DNA from: JADJPO01 sp046330955
Lineage (GTDB): Bacteria; Actinomycetota; Actinomycetes; Actinomycetales; Kineosporiaceae
Assembly: GCA_046330955.1 (NCBI GenBank)
Contig: JAXLRT010000006.1
Location: 1 to 64,000, forward strand
Length of the DNA: 64,000 bases
Reading direction: 5' to 3'
The position numbers and the translations under genes were made by a program. How positions within the stretch are numbered: the stretch's first letter is position 1; every line of letters begins with the position of its first letter. The notes beneath the pieces were generated by a model, which was not told where the DNA came from, did no database searches, and was given only the letters and a program-made list of their open reading frames with translations. Positions 17,840 through 27,400 of this stretch are shown here, in pieces.

Positions 17840-20800
17840 GGATCACCCCCGCGTTCGCGGGGAGCACGTCCGCGTGGGGCAGCAGCTCACCCCCGATGAC
17901 GGATCACCCCCGCGTTCGCGGGGAGCACGAGTGCAGGTCCAGGTTCAGCCGCATGCCCGGGGGATCACCCCTGCGTTCACGGGGAGCACGAGCCCGGGTT
18001 GATGGGCGTGCCCCTGGCGCTGGGATCACCTCCGCGTTCGCGGGGAGCACTCGACGACCAGAGGCTGCAGGATCCCGGCCGACGGATCACCCCCGCGTTC
18101 GCGGGGAGCACTGCCGTACGGCGTCCCGGGTCATGGGGCCGTACGGATCACCCCCGCGTTCGCGGGGAGCACGATACCGACACGATCGCCGATGCCTTCA
18201 AGGAGGGATCACCCCCGCGTTCGCGGGGAGCACTCCCTCTGTCTCTCCCTCCAGTAAGCCCCGCAGGGATCACCCCCGCGTTCGCGGGGAGCACGTCGCT
18301 GCGCAGCGCTTGACTCGCCAACGTGCGGGATCACCCCCGCGTTCGCGGGGAGCACGCAGCAGGTCTGAGAACGGGTCCAGCCCGGTGGGGATCACCCCCG
18401 CGTTCGCGGGGAGCACTGGAGGGCACCGTCACGCTCGTGCCCCAAGGGCGGATCACCCCCGCGTTCGCGGGGAGCACCAGCCGGAACGGCTGGTCTGGGT
18501 CGGGGTCCAGGGATCACCCCCGCGTTCGCGGGGAGCACTGCCCCATCTGGGCTTGACCTTCGGTGTAGAACGGATCACCCCCGCGTTCGCGGGGAGCACT
18601 CCGCGCTGGGCGCCCAGGCCACCCCGCGACGGGGATCACCCCCGCGTTCGCGGGGAGCACAGGGTGAGTTGGCGGGGGTCCTCGCGGGTGAGGGGATCAC
18701 CCCCGCGTTCGCGGGGAGCACGGCGCCGCGAGGGGTCGTCGGTGCGTAGGCCTTGGATCACCCCCGCGTTCGCGGGGAGCACCCCTCCCATCCCGTGTCG
18801 TCGTCGGTGGCCTCGGGATCACCCCCGCGTTCGCGGGGAGCACCCTGGTGCCTATCGCGGTGATCCCGGCCAAGACGGATCACCCCCGCGTTCGCGGGGA
18901 GCACGGGGACGTCGAGGCCGTGATCAAGCTCGCTCAGGGATCACCCCCGCGTTCGCGGGGAGCACTACATGCTGTTGGAGGCGCCCGCGCCGAGGGTGGG
19001 ATCACCCCCGCGTTCGCGGGGAGCACCCGTGCCCGAAGATGGCGGGCCTGATGACACCGGGATCACCCCCGCGTTCGCGGGGAGCACCTGATGCCGCGGC
19101 GGTCCACGTACAGGACAGCGGGATCACCCCCGCGTTCGCGGGGAGCACGTCGCTCACGCCGGCACCTTCCCGTACAGCTCGGGATCACCCCCGCGTTCGC
19201 GGGGAGCACGTCGTCATCGACCCCGCCACCACGGACATCGAGGGATCACCCCCGCGTTCGCGGGGAGCACGCAGCAGACGACCGCCACTCGCGGATGCAG
19301 CCGGGATCACCCCCGCGTTCGCGGGGAGCACTGGTCAGGACGGATGGGTGCGACATTGGCTCCGGGGATCACCCCCGCGTTCGCGGGGAGCACAAACTCC
19401 TCCGCGGCCTGAAATCCGTCGGCACCGGATCACCCCCGCGTTCGCGGGGAGCACCATGCCGGGGCGGCCGTGGACGACGTAGATCTGGGATCACCCCCGC
19501 GTTCGCGGGGAGCACTGGTGCGCCAGTCCGGGGCGTCGACCACCACGAGGATCACCCCCGCGTTCGCGGGGAGCACCAGGCGCTCTCGACCGGCAACACC
19601 GGCTACCAGGGATCACCCCCGCGTTCGCGGGGAGCACCCTATTCGGGGTGCACCGCTCGGAAGATCACCAGGATCACCCCCGCGTTCGCGGGGAGCACCG
19701 ATCCACCAGCATCTTGATCAGCCGCGAGAGGGGATCACCCCGCGTTCGCGGGGAGCACCGGTTCCACCAGTCGGAGACGATCTGCCCCAGGGGATCACCT
19801 CCGCGTTCGCGGGGAGCACACCGGCGCCGGGCAGGTCCACCACGCCATCTGGGGATCACCCCCGCGTTCGCGGGGAGCACAACGTCGGCGGCGTCGAGGA
19901 CTCCCAGCACTGCGGATCACCCCCGCGTTCGCGGGGAGCACTACTGCGACGGTGGAGGCCTGAACGGTGGCGGCGGATCACCCCCGCGTTCGCGGGGAGC
20001 ACAAGTTCGAGACCCACACCACGCGCGGCAAGGTGGGATCACCCCCGCGTTCGCGGGGAGCACCCCATGCGGCGGTTCTGCGCGACCTGCTGGGGGGGAT
20101 CACCCCCGCGTTCGCGGGGAGCACTGACGGGCAACGAGGGCACCCGTGTCGGACCGCGGATCACCCCCGCGTTCGCGGGGAGCACGTCAAGCGCTGGTCA
20201 GTCGATGGGCCACGCCTGGGATCACCCCCGCGTTCGCGGGGAGCACCCGTCGACGATCGCTTTGGCGGTGGGGTGCCAGGGATCACCCCCGCGTTCGCGG
20301 GGAGCACGAGAGTATCGGGATGCCCAGACCCTTGAGCGGCGGATCACCCCCGCGTTCGCGGGGAGCACGCGACGCAGGCGCAGGATGCGCGACTGGATGT
20401 GGGATCACCCCCGCGTTCGCGGGGAGCACACCAACGCCGAGCAATCCATCCCGACACCGGGCGGATCACCCCCGCGTTCGCGGGGAGCACTACACCTGCC
20501 GAACTGCCGCGCTCTCCGAGGTGGGATCACCCCCGCGTTCGCGGGGAGCACGCTCGCGAGCGAGACGTTCACGGGTACCGACGGGGATCACCCCCGCGTT
20601 CGCGGGGAGCACAATCTGCCATTCGACATGAGGGCCAAGCGGAGCGGATCACCCCCGCGTTCGCGGGGAGCACGTGGACGCCCTCGGCCTGGCTGCCGCC
20701 AAGAGGGGATCACCCCCGCGTTCGCGGGGAGCACTGCCAACAGGTCTGCCTCGGTGAACTCCGCGAGGGATCACCCCCGCGTTCGCGGGGAGCACTTGAT

Positions 20801-21892
20801 GCCGCGGGCGTGGTCGAGGCGCCACGCCGGATCACCCCCGCGTTCGCGGGGAGCACGACGCCACACCGTTGGTCGGCGCGGCCGCGAGGGGATCACCCCC
20901 GCGTTCGCGGGGAGCACCGAGCCTGACGCCCAGGTCGCCGAGCTGGCTCGGGATCACCCCCGCGTTCGCGGGGAGCACAACCCGGCGCCGACAGGAGAGC
21001 CCTCGCCGAAGGGATCACCCCCGCGTTCGCGGGGAGCACCCAGCGCCACCGCCTTCATGCGGTGGAACTCCGGATCACCCCCGCGTTCGCGGGGAGCACA
21101 CCCCGTTCATGCCCGCGGCGTTCTGGCCGAAGGGATCACCCCCGCGTTCGCGGGGAGCACGTCCTGCATTCGGGCTGCGTGTTGGACAGCGCGGGATCAC
21201 CCCCGCGTTCGCGGGGAGCACCACGGAACGAGCGCGACCCCGACCCGGTCATAGGGATCACCCCCGCGTTCGCGGGGAGCACACCCGTAGCCAACGCCCC
21301 GCTGGGATGTCCCCGGGATCACCCCCGCGTTCGCGGGGAGCACGGCCTCATGTGCGCCCAGGTCGCACCCGGGGACGGATCACCCCCGCGTTCGCGGGGA
21401 GCACCCATGGCAGGAGTAGAACTGGTTACCGCCGCTCGGATCACCCCCGCGTTCGCGGGGAGCACTTGGTGGCCATGTCTCGTTCTCCCGGTGGGTGTGG
21501 ATCACCCCCGCGTTCGCGGGGAGCACGGGGGTTACGCCTCGTGGTCCCCGTCGGTCGGCGGATCACCCCCGCGTTCGCGGGGAGCACCATGTCGAGGGTG
21601 TAGTGGCATTCGTTGTCCCGGGATCACCCCCGCGTTCGCGGGGAGCACTGGGTGAGCAGCTCGCCGCGACCGGCAAGAGCGGGATCACCCCCGCGTTCGC
21701 GGGGAGCACTGGGTGAGCAGCTCGCCGCGACCGGCAAGAGCGGGATCACCCCCGCGTTCGCGGGGAGCACGACCTGGCTGCCTCGATCGTCGAGCAGGAC
21801 CTGGGATCACCCCCGCGTTCGCGGGGAGCACGCTGACACGATGCCGCCGCCGATCAGACGGTTCGGATCACCCCCGCGTTCGCGGGGAGCAC
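17840..21892 (-). CRISPR. Type I-E CRISPR array, leader-distal part, 67 repeats
   Basis: I count 67 repeats of 28 nt (plus-strand halves GGATCACCCCCGCG and TTCGCGGGGAGCAC) at a 61-nt period with 33-nt spacers; exceptions are one 34-nt spacer before the repeat at 19366 and one 32-nt spacer before 21072. The hairpin CCCCGCG/CGCGGGG is the Cas6e site. The repeat form GTGCTCCCCGCG on the minus strand and the cas2-side leader give minus-strand transcription. Repeats are nearly invariant. Changes cluster at the far end (17962 two changes, 18023 one), as expected of the old trailer end. The repeat at 19732 lacks one C (27 nt) and that at 19792 has the same C-to-T change as 18023. Confidence 0.98.
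21649..21742. repeat. Two adjacent identical CRISPR spacers
   Basis: The 33-nt spacers at 21649-21681 and 21710-21742 are identical (both begin TGGGTGAGCAGCTCGCCGCG). They flank the repeat at 21682. This is a tandem duplication of one 61-nt repeat-spacer unit, most likely by slippage or recombination between repeats. Confidence 0.97.
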
Positions 21893-21913
21893 CACACCGA
21901 GAAGATGCCCGTC

Positions 21914-21919
21914 CTGGAG
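21914..21919. repeat. Target-site duplication, left copy (CTGGAG)
   Basis: CTGGAG lies directly before the left end of the IS21-family element and is repeated directly after its right end at 24598. A 6-bp duplication is in the 4-8 bp range known for this family. Confidence 0.9.
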
Positions 21920-21926
21920 TGTCAAG

Positions 21927-22014
21927 GGTCAGCGGGATCTGCCCGGGGGCGGTCATGAGACCTGCCCGTTGACGGTCACGGGAACTGCCCGGTGGTGGCC
22001 ATGGGATCTGCCCG
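21927..22014. repeat. Four iterated transposase-binding-like sites, left IS end
   Basis: Four copies of a motif close to GGTCAYGRGAWCTGCCCG lie at 21927-21945, 21951-21968, 21974-21991 and 21997-22014, about 23 nt apart. Multiple subterminal repeats that bind the transposase are a known feature of IS21 elements. Confidence 0.85.
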
Positions 22015-22044
22015 AGGGGGGCTGGCCACCTCCGGTTGGGGTGG

Positions 22045-22857
22045 TCAGCTCAACGGGTTCACCCCCTTCCCGGTCAGTGCTTGGGTGAGCCGCACGCTCT
22101 CGCCGCTGGTCTGGCAGATGTGGGCGTGGTGGAGGAGCCGGTCGACGGTGGCGGTGGCCAGTGTCTTGGGCATCAGTTCGTCGAACCCGGCGGGGTGCAG
22201 GTTCGAGCTGATCGCGACCGAGCGTTTCTCGTAGGCGGCGTCGACGAGCCGGTAGAGGCCCTCGGCGGCGTCGGCTGCGACCGGGAGCAGGCCGATGTCA
22301 TCGACCACCACGAGGTCTGCTCGCAGGATCCGGGTGATGGCCTTGGTGACGGTGTCGTCGGCGCGGTGTCGGCGCAGCAGGACGCCGAGGTCTTCCAGGG
22401 TGAACCAGGCGACCTTGAGGCCCTGCTCGACGGCGTGTTGTCCGAGGGCTTCGAGCAGGAACGTCTTGCCGGTGCCGGAGGGTCCGCAGACGACGAGGTT
22501 CTCCCGGCGGTGCACCCATTCCAGGGTGCGCAGCGCCTGCTGGGTCGGCGCCGGGATCGAGGACGCCTCGGGTTGCCAGGCGTCGAACGTCTTCCCGGTC
22601 GGGAACCCTGCCGCTGCGCGGCGGGTGGCCAGCGCGGAGCGTTCCCGGCCGGCGACCTCCTCGGCGAACAGGGCCTTGAGGACCTCGGCGGGTTCCCAGC
22701 GTTGGGCCTTGGCGGTCGCGACGACCTCGGGGGCGTGGCGGCGGATGTGCGGTAGGCGAAGGCGACGCAGCAGGTCCTCCACCTCGGCCGGCAACGGCGC
22801 CGCGGCGCCCACCCCCACCGTGGGCCCGGCCGTGGGCGTGGTGGCGGGTGTCCTCAT
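22045..22857 (-). CDS. istB: IS21-family helper ATPase IstB
   Basis: A 270-residue AAA+ protein related to DnaC that helps the IstA transposase choose and capture target DNA. Walker A is GPSGTGKT at about 125-132 and Walker B is VVVDDIG at about 185. It ends RLTQALTGKGVNPLS. The start ATG overlaps the istA stop (ATGA at 22854-22857), the usual coupled arrangement. The length is normal and no damage is seen. Confidence 0.96.
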   Translation of the reverse strand: MRTPATTPTAGPTVGVGAAAPLPAEVEDLLRRLRLPHIRRHAPEVVATAKAQRWEPAEVLKALFAEEVAGRERSALATRRAAAGFPTGKTFDAWQPEASSIPAPTQQALRTLEWVHRRENLVVCGPSGTGKTFLLEALGQHAVEQGLKVAWFTLEDLGVLLRRHRADDTVTKAITRILRADLVVVDDIGLLPVAADAAEGLYRLVDAAYEKRSVAISSNLHPAGFDELMPKTLATATVDRLLHHAHICQTSGESVRLTQALTGKGVNPLS

Positions 22858-24440
22858 CGGGTCACCTCCTGCGGGCCGTGCTGGCCGATCTGCTGGCCGA
22901 TCTGCTGGCCGAGTCGCGCCCAGGCGGCGGTGCCCTGGGTCAAGGAGGACTGCTCACTGGCGCGGTGTTCGCCCGCCTTCGGTGCTCGGGCGTGATGGTC
23001 CAGGATCGAGGACAGGTCGGCCTCGGCGAACCGGCCGTGGACCGCGGCGTGCCCGAGTGCCCAGTCGACTTCGACGGGGTCGAACAGCCTGGCCAGGGCG
23101 AGCGCTTCGCCCATCTTGACCCGCATCCGGGGCGTGCCCGCGGCGGCGGCCTCGACCAGCCACAACCGCGCGCCCTCGCCCAGGGCGAGGAAGGCGGCCT
23201 CGCCCGGGTTCTTCGCGCGTGGCTGACGCTGCAGCGGCCCGGCCGGCTGGGGCGGGAAGTGCTCGTCGTCGATCTTCGGCGTCCCGGGGGTGGCGCGACG
23301 GTGGCGGGCGACCTCGACCGGACCGTCCGCGCCGACATGGACGATCACGACCTGCTCACCCTCGCCGAGGCCCTGGGACCGAACCCACACCGTCGCACCC
23401 AGCAACGTGTGCGGGACCGAGTACTGGCCGGACTCGAACATCACCATCGGCGTGTTCGCCGGCACCACCCGCGTGGTCCCGAACGCAACCGTGTGCACCT
23501 GGCCTGGGACCGGGTGCAGCCGGGCACGTTCCTCGGCGAGCATCTCGACCGGCGGCCGCTTCGTGAGCCGATGCGGGCGGGCGTTGACCTTCTCGCAGAA
23601 CGCCTCACACGCCGCCTCGAGCTCGGCGAACGAGCCGTAGGCCTCGCGCAGGTTCGTCTCGGTCGGGACCAGGTCAGCCTTGCTGATCTTCACCGACGCC
23701 TCGGTGCCGCCCTTGGACGCCGGGTCCGCGGGCACGCACGTGTGCACAGCGACCGAGTAGTACTGCGCGAACGCGGCCAGCTGCGGGTTCCTGACCGGAA
23801 TCCCGGCGATGTGCTCGACCGTGACGGTCTTCTCGTTGTCGGTCAGCACGTAGGTCGGCACCCCACCCAGGCGCCGGAACGTGACGTCCAGGGCGGCGAA
23901 CACGCTCGGCATGGTCTTGTCCCGCAGCGCCAGCACCACCCGGAACCGTGACCAGGCCAACCACGCAACGAACAGGACCGTCTTGACTCCCTCGACGACC
24001 GGGCCGTCTCCGTAGTCGTACTGCAGCCACATCCCCGGCTCGGTGACCCACGGCCGGTGCACCCGAACCCGACCGGCCCGATACGCCGCCTTCACCCTCG
24101 CGACCGCCCGGCGGGTAGTGCGCTCCGATCCGAGGTACCCGAGCGCGGCCAGCTTCTCGTGGGCCACATCGGCGCGGACCTTGCCCTTGCTGCGCTCGAC
24201 CCACTCCTCAACCTTCGCAAGGTAGGCATCGATCAGCTGCGGGCGGACCGCGACCCGCTCCAGCTCACCCGCGGCGGCACGCCGCTCGACGTAGTGCTTG
24301 ACCGTGTGGTGGGAACAGCCGGCCAACTCCCCGGCATCACGCAACGACCCGGTCAGGTCGTAGGCATCCAAGATTTCCATGATCTCCTCGGCAGACTTCA
24401 ACTCATCCCTTCCTCGGGTAGCGACAGGGCGCTTCAGCAC
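22854..24440 (-). CDS. istA: IS21-family transposase IstA
   Basis: A 528-residue DDE transposase. It has an N-terminal helix-turn-helix (LAGCSHHTVKHYVERR, about 40-55) and an RNase H-like catalytic core with D in QYDYGDG, D in VLTDNEKT and E in SKGGTEASV. The C-terminus has the repeated LGQQIGQQIGQ stretch. The gene is full length. It reads on the minus strand, the same direction as CRISPR transcription, so its transcript heads into the leader-distal array. Confidence 0.96.
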   Translation of the reverse strand: MLKRPVATRGRDELKSAEEIMEILDAYDLTGSLRDAGELAGCSHHTVKHYVERRAAAGELERVAVRPQLIDAYLAKVEEWVERSKGKVRADVAHEKLAALGYLGSERTTRRAVARVKAAYRAGRVRVHRPWVTEPGMWLQYDYGDGPVVEGVKTVLFVAWLAWSRFRVVLALRDKTMPSVFAALDVTFRRLGGVPTYVLTDNEKTVTVEHIAGIPVRNPQLAAFAQYYSVAVHTCVPADPASKGGTEASVKISKADLVPTETNLREAYGSFAELEAACEAFCEKVNARPHRLTKRPPVEMLAEERARLHPVPGQVHTVAFGTTRVVPANTPMVMFESGQYSVPHTLLGATVWVRSQGLGEGEQVVIVHVGADGPVEVARHRRATPGTPKIDDEHFPPQPAGPLQRQPRAKNPGEAAFLALGEGARLWLVEAAAAGTPRMRVKMGEALALARLFDPVEVDWALGHAAVHGRFAEADLSSILDHHARAPKAGEHRASEQSSLTQGTAAWARLGQQIGQQIGQHGPQEVTR

Positions 24441-24503
24441 CGCTCATCGCACCCGAGGAAGGGGCCTCACCCGCGGACCGCGGCAAGGCAGACGACGTCG
24501 TGT

Positions 24504-24590
24504 CGGGCAGATCCCATGACCATCAGCGGGCAGATTCCATGTCCGCCAACGGGCAGCTTCATGACCGTCTCCGGGCAGTTTCCCGTGGCC
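24504..24590. repeat. Four iterated transposase-binding-like sites, right IS end
   Basis: Four inverted-orientation copies (CGGGCAGATCCCATGACC and variants) at 24504-24521, 24527-24544, 24550-24566 and 24572-24590 mirror those at the left end. Confidence 0.85.
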
Positions 24591-24597
24591 GTCGACA

Positions 24598-24603
24598 CTG
24601 GAG
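24598..24603. repeat. Target-site duplication, right copy (CTGGAG)
   Basis: The second copy of CTGGAG directly follows the right IS end. The 6 nt after it (24604-24609) complete the spacer split by the insertion. Confidence 0.9.
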
Positions 24604-24609
24604 GACCAG

Positions 24610-25369
24610 GGATCACCCCCGCGTTCGCGGGGAGCACTCGGCCCAATGGAACTGGAAGTCAGCGGAGTACGGATCACCCCCGCGTTCGCGGGGAGCACGG
24701 GATGATCTCGGAGCATTTCGCTTTGAGCGAAGGATCACCCCCGCGTTCGCGGGGAGCACCCGGCGACGGCGTTCACGTAGGGGCTCTGCGTCGGATCACC
24801 CCCGCGTTCGCGGGGAGCACATCGCCCGCAGGGCATCCACGATGCTGACGTCCGGATCACCCCCGCGTTCGCGGGGAGCACGGGACCACGTTGCCGTCGG
24901 GCGCGCTGACCGGGGGATCACCCCCGCGTTCGCGGGGAGCACCAGACCACAACCGGATTGGCGCCGAGCATCGCCGGATCACCCCCGCGTTCGCGGGGAG
25001 CACATGGGCAAGCTCGCGCACGACGCCACGCTCGGGGGATCACCCCCGCGTTCGCGGGGAGCACCGGTTGCCGATCCGGGCGACCATGAGGCGCAGGGGA
25101 TCACCCCCGCGTTCGCGGGGAGCACGTGGGGTTCAGCAGGTAGGTGGCGGCCTCCCCGGGATCACCCCCGCGTTCGCGGGGAGCACAAGAGCGTCCTGTG
25201 CGTCATCGCGCCGGCTCAGGGATCACCCCCGCGTTCGCGGGGAGCACCGGGCCTCCATGCCCCGGATGACATCGGCGAACGGATCACCCCCGCGTTCGCG
25301 GGGAGCACACCCTCAAGGCGAGCGGCAAGTACGCCTGGGACGGATCACCCCCGCGTTCGCGGGGAGCAC
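24610..25369 (-). CRISPR. Type I-E CRISPR array, leader-proximal part, 13 repeats
   Basis: Thirteen identical 28-nt repeats and twelve 33-nt spacers at an exact 61-nt period. The repeat is the same as in the larger part, and the two were one array before the IS21 insertion. The repeat at 25342 is nearest to cas2 and the leader, so these twelve spacers should be the most recently acquired. No repeat variant was seen here, unlike the far end. Confidence 0.98.
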
Positions 25370-25440
25370 ACTTGCTGACCAGGGCAAATGTAGGGCAGGC
25401 AGGCGGAGTCTATTCAGCTTGGTCGTCTGGGCGAGGCGAA
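25370..25440 (-). promoter_or_regulatory. CRISPR leader region
   Basis: Only 40 nt separate the first repeat from the cas2 stop codon, so the leader must be short or extend into the 3' end of cas2. Read on the minus strand the segment contains AATAGACT and CTACATTTG stretches, the most AT-rich part nearby, which could supply a promoter and integration signals. The boundary is set by inference. Confidence 0.5.
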
Positions 25441-25802
25441 CGGCGGGGAACGGTGCCACCACGAAAGCGGCGGCGACGGGCGGCAATGCTCCAATGCTCG
25501 GGCGGTTGCTTGGGGACGGTATGGCCAGGCGTAGGCGGCCGCCGCATCAAGTAGATGCCCTCGTGGTCCTCGGGGATCCACTCATGACCGGACGCCCGGA
25601 ATGCCAGGCGCTGTTCGCCCGGCCGGGAGTAGATCATCAGTGCCTTGCCGGCTTCGAGCTCGCCGGTGATCCTCGCCCAGAGCAGATCCCTGACGCGTGC
25701 CGGTAGGTAACCGACGAAGACGCCCGGTGCCACTTCGAGCAGCCAGCGAGTCAGCTGCCCGCGCAGGCCGACCGGGGCGGCTGTGAGGATGACGACGACC
25801 AT
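25410..25802 (-). CDS. cas2: CRISPR-associated endoribonuclease/integration subunit Cas2e
   Basis: Cas2 pairs with Cas1 to integrate new spacers. The 130-residue product begins MVVVILTAAPVGLRGQLTRW and contains GVFVGYLPARVRDLLW, both typical of type I-E Cas2 (CasB-like ferredoxin fold). It is longer than the E. coli protein because of a basic tail after HWSIAARRRRFRGG. It starts 3 nt after the cas1 stop. It is the last cas gene before the array. Confidence 0.95.
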   Translation of the reverse strand: MVVVILTAAPVGLRGQLTRWLLEVAPGVFVGYLPARVRDLLWARITGELEAGKALMIYSRPGEQRLAFRASGHEWIPEDHEGIYLMRRPPTPGHTVPKQPPEHWSIAARRRRFRGGTVPRRSPRPDDQAE

Positions 25803-25805
25803 GCG

Positions 25806-26744
25806 TCACCAATCGAGGTCGTAGTTCTGGCCCGCGGCCACCGGATCAGCGCGGTCGTCCCACAGTTGGAGCACCTCGGCGTAGTCGTCCTGATCCTGCC
25901 CGGGCAGCAGCAGATGTCGCACATCGGCGACGCAGCGTTCGAGCAGCTTCGACGCGTGGATGGCATCGCGCATCACGCGCCGCGTGTGTGCGCCGATGTC
26001 CTCCGGCTCGGCGGCCGCTGCCTCGAAGGCCATGGGGATCACCAGATCCGCCTTGTAGAGATCGGCGATGTCATAGACGAACGAGCGATCGTTTCCGGTG
26101 TGGACGAACCCGAGTCCGGGGGAGCATCCGATGGCCACCACGGCGGCATGCACCGCTCCGTAGAGCGCCGAGTTTGCTGCCGACAGTGCCTTGTTGACGG
26201 CGTCCGCCCGATCGAAGTCGCCCGGAACGTAGTCGCGCTTTCGCCACGGCACATTCGTGCGCTCGCTGTGTTCGCGATAGGTGCGCTTGACCCGGGCACC
26301 CTCGCGGCCGCGCAGTTGCTGCATCGTCAGCCCGGATGTGTCCTCACCCGGGAAGCGCATCGCGTACATCTCGCGCGCCACGCCGAGCCGGCTGCGCTGG
26401 TTGCTGACCAGGCTGGCCTGAGCGTCCAGCAAGCGGGACGACCGCGCCAGCGGGCGTCCGTGGGCGTAGTAGCGCACTCCCCGCTCACCGACCCAGACCA
26501 CCGTCGAGCCGCTCTCGGCCATGAGCATCACCGCGTGGTGGCTGATGCTCGTTCCGGGTCCGAGCAAGACCGTGCCGACCGTCGCCGAGGGGATGTGCAC
26601 TGTGCCCCGGGCATCGGTGCTGGTGATGGCGTTGGCATCCCGGTGGATCACCGCGTGTTCGAGGTAGACGAACGACATGCGGTCCTCGGCACGCAGCAGT
26701 TCATGTGGTGTGGCCGGCGGCGCGCCGGGGATCGGGCGGCTCAC
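25806..26744 (-). CDS. cas1: CRISPR-associated integrase Cas1e
   Basis: A 312-residue type I-E Cas1, the metal-dependent DNA integrase of spacer acquisition. The metal ligands are visible: Glu in LRGREGARVKRTY, His in GFVHTG and two Asp in FVYDIADLYKADL. GTG at 26744 overlaps the cas6e stop (GTGA) and is followed by the short actinobacterial lead SRPIPGAPPATPHELLR before the first conserved strand. An upstream in-frame extension to 27104 runs through cas6e in another frame and is not real. Confidence 0.96.
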   Translation of the reverse strand: MSRPIPGAPPATPHELLRAEDRMSFVYLEHAVIHRDANAITSTDARGTVHIPSATVGTVLLGPGTSISHHAVMLMAESGSTVVWVGERGVRYYAHGRPLARSSRLLDAQASLVSNQRSRLGVAREMYAMRFPGEDTSGLTMQQLRGREGARVKRTYREHSERTNVPWRKRDYVPGDFDRADAVNKALSAANSALYGAVHAAVVAIGCSPGLGFVHTGNDRSFVYDIADLYKADLVIPMAFEAAAAEPEDIGAHTRRVMRDAIHASKLLERCVADVRHLLLPGQDQDDYAEVLQLWDDRADPVAAGQNYDLDW

Positions 26745-27400
26745 GGCGCGGTCATGGGGGCGAGCGTCATCAAGCCGCAGCCGTAGGCCTTGGCGTGTCC
26801 CATGCCGTTCAGCAGCGCCCGGCGAAGCAACTCCGGGTCGACGACCTCGAGGGCGCCCTCGAACGTCGCGGTGGCGACGGTGACCCGGCCGCCGTCGCGC
26901 CGAAACGTGCGGACGGCGCGCTGCTGAAGCAGGCTGACGGGCACGTTCTGATCGGCCCCGGGGATGGCAAAACCCCATGCTGCTGAACGAGTCACGAGCC
27001 ACTCGGTCTGCTGTGCGACGGTGACATGCCCGAAGCGTTGCGTCTTCTCCTCCGGTCGACGCCGGCCCGAACGCGTCGGATTGGCCGTCAGCCGGAAACG
27101 CCACGCCTGCCCTGGGCGGAGCCGGTTCAGCAGCGGTGCATAATCACGGGTCTCCCAGCCCGTCGTCGATGGCCACCCGGCCTGCTCGACGAGGTGCGTG
27201 AAGTCCGGTGCCGCGGGACTGACCGTGTAGAGCACATGCCGTTGCTCCGATGAGTCGAGGCGCCAGAGGACGCGGCCCGCGCCGTCCGTGGTGGTGCTGG
27301 GGAAGGCGAACCGGACGGCAGCGTGCAGTGCATGCGGCGAAGCGAGCAGCGGTCGGGCACCCCGCCGCCGCGGGTTGATCTCACATCGGGACAGGAACAT
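26741..27400 (-). CDS. cas6e: CRISPR RNA endoribonuclease Cas6e
   Basis: Cas6e cuts the pre-crRNA at the base of the repeat hairpin and stays bound to the crRNA 3' end. The 219-residue product starts MFLSRCEINPRRRGARPLLASP and has HALHAAVRFAFP (with the conserved histidine region) at about 24-35, LYTVS and a C-terminal Gly-rich loop GMGHAKAYGCGLMTLAP typical of RAMP proteins. ATG at 27400 overlaps the cas5 stop. Length is normal for Cas6e (about 200-225). Confidence 0.95.
   Translation of the reverse strand: MFLSRCEINPRRRGARPLLASPHALHAAVRFAFPSTTTDGAGRVLWRLDSSEQRHVLYTVSPAAPDFTHLVEQAGWPSTTGWETRDYAPLLNRLRPGQAWRFRLTANPTRSGRRRPEEKTQRFGHVTVAQQTEWLVTRSAAWGFAIPGADQNVPVSLLQQRAVRTFRRDGGRVTVATATFEGALEVVDPELLRRALLNGMGHAKAYGCGLMTLAPMTAP

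Larger units (their letters stand above)
21920..24597 (-). mobile_element. IS21-family insertion sequence, complete, 2678 bp
   Basis: The element carries intact istA and istB on the minus strand with an ATGA overlap. Its ends begin TGTCAAGGGTCAGCGGGATC (left) and, read inward, TGTCGACGGCCACGGGAAAC (right); about 19 of 26 terminal bases match. Flanking 6-bp direct repeats show a simple transposition event. It sits inside a CRISPR spacer. Both genes are open and the duplication is perfect, so the insertion may be recent. Each end carries four iterated sites. Confidence 0.95.

Noticed and set aside
16489..21715. Very long open frames with repeating protein units such as GSPPRSRGA, HPRVRGEH and ITPAFAGST
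   Set aside because: They are the CRISPR repeats read in three frames. Repeat length and period keep frames open, and no start signal or protein family supports them.
25806..27104. Extended 432-codon form of Cas1
   Set aside because: The upstream extension overlaps cas6e in another frame and lacks conserved sequence; GTG at 26744 gives the normal length and a GTGA overlap.
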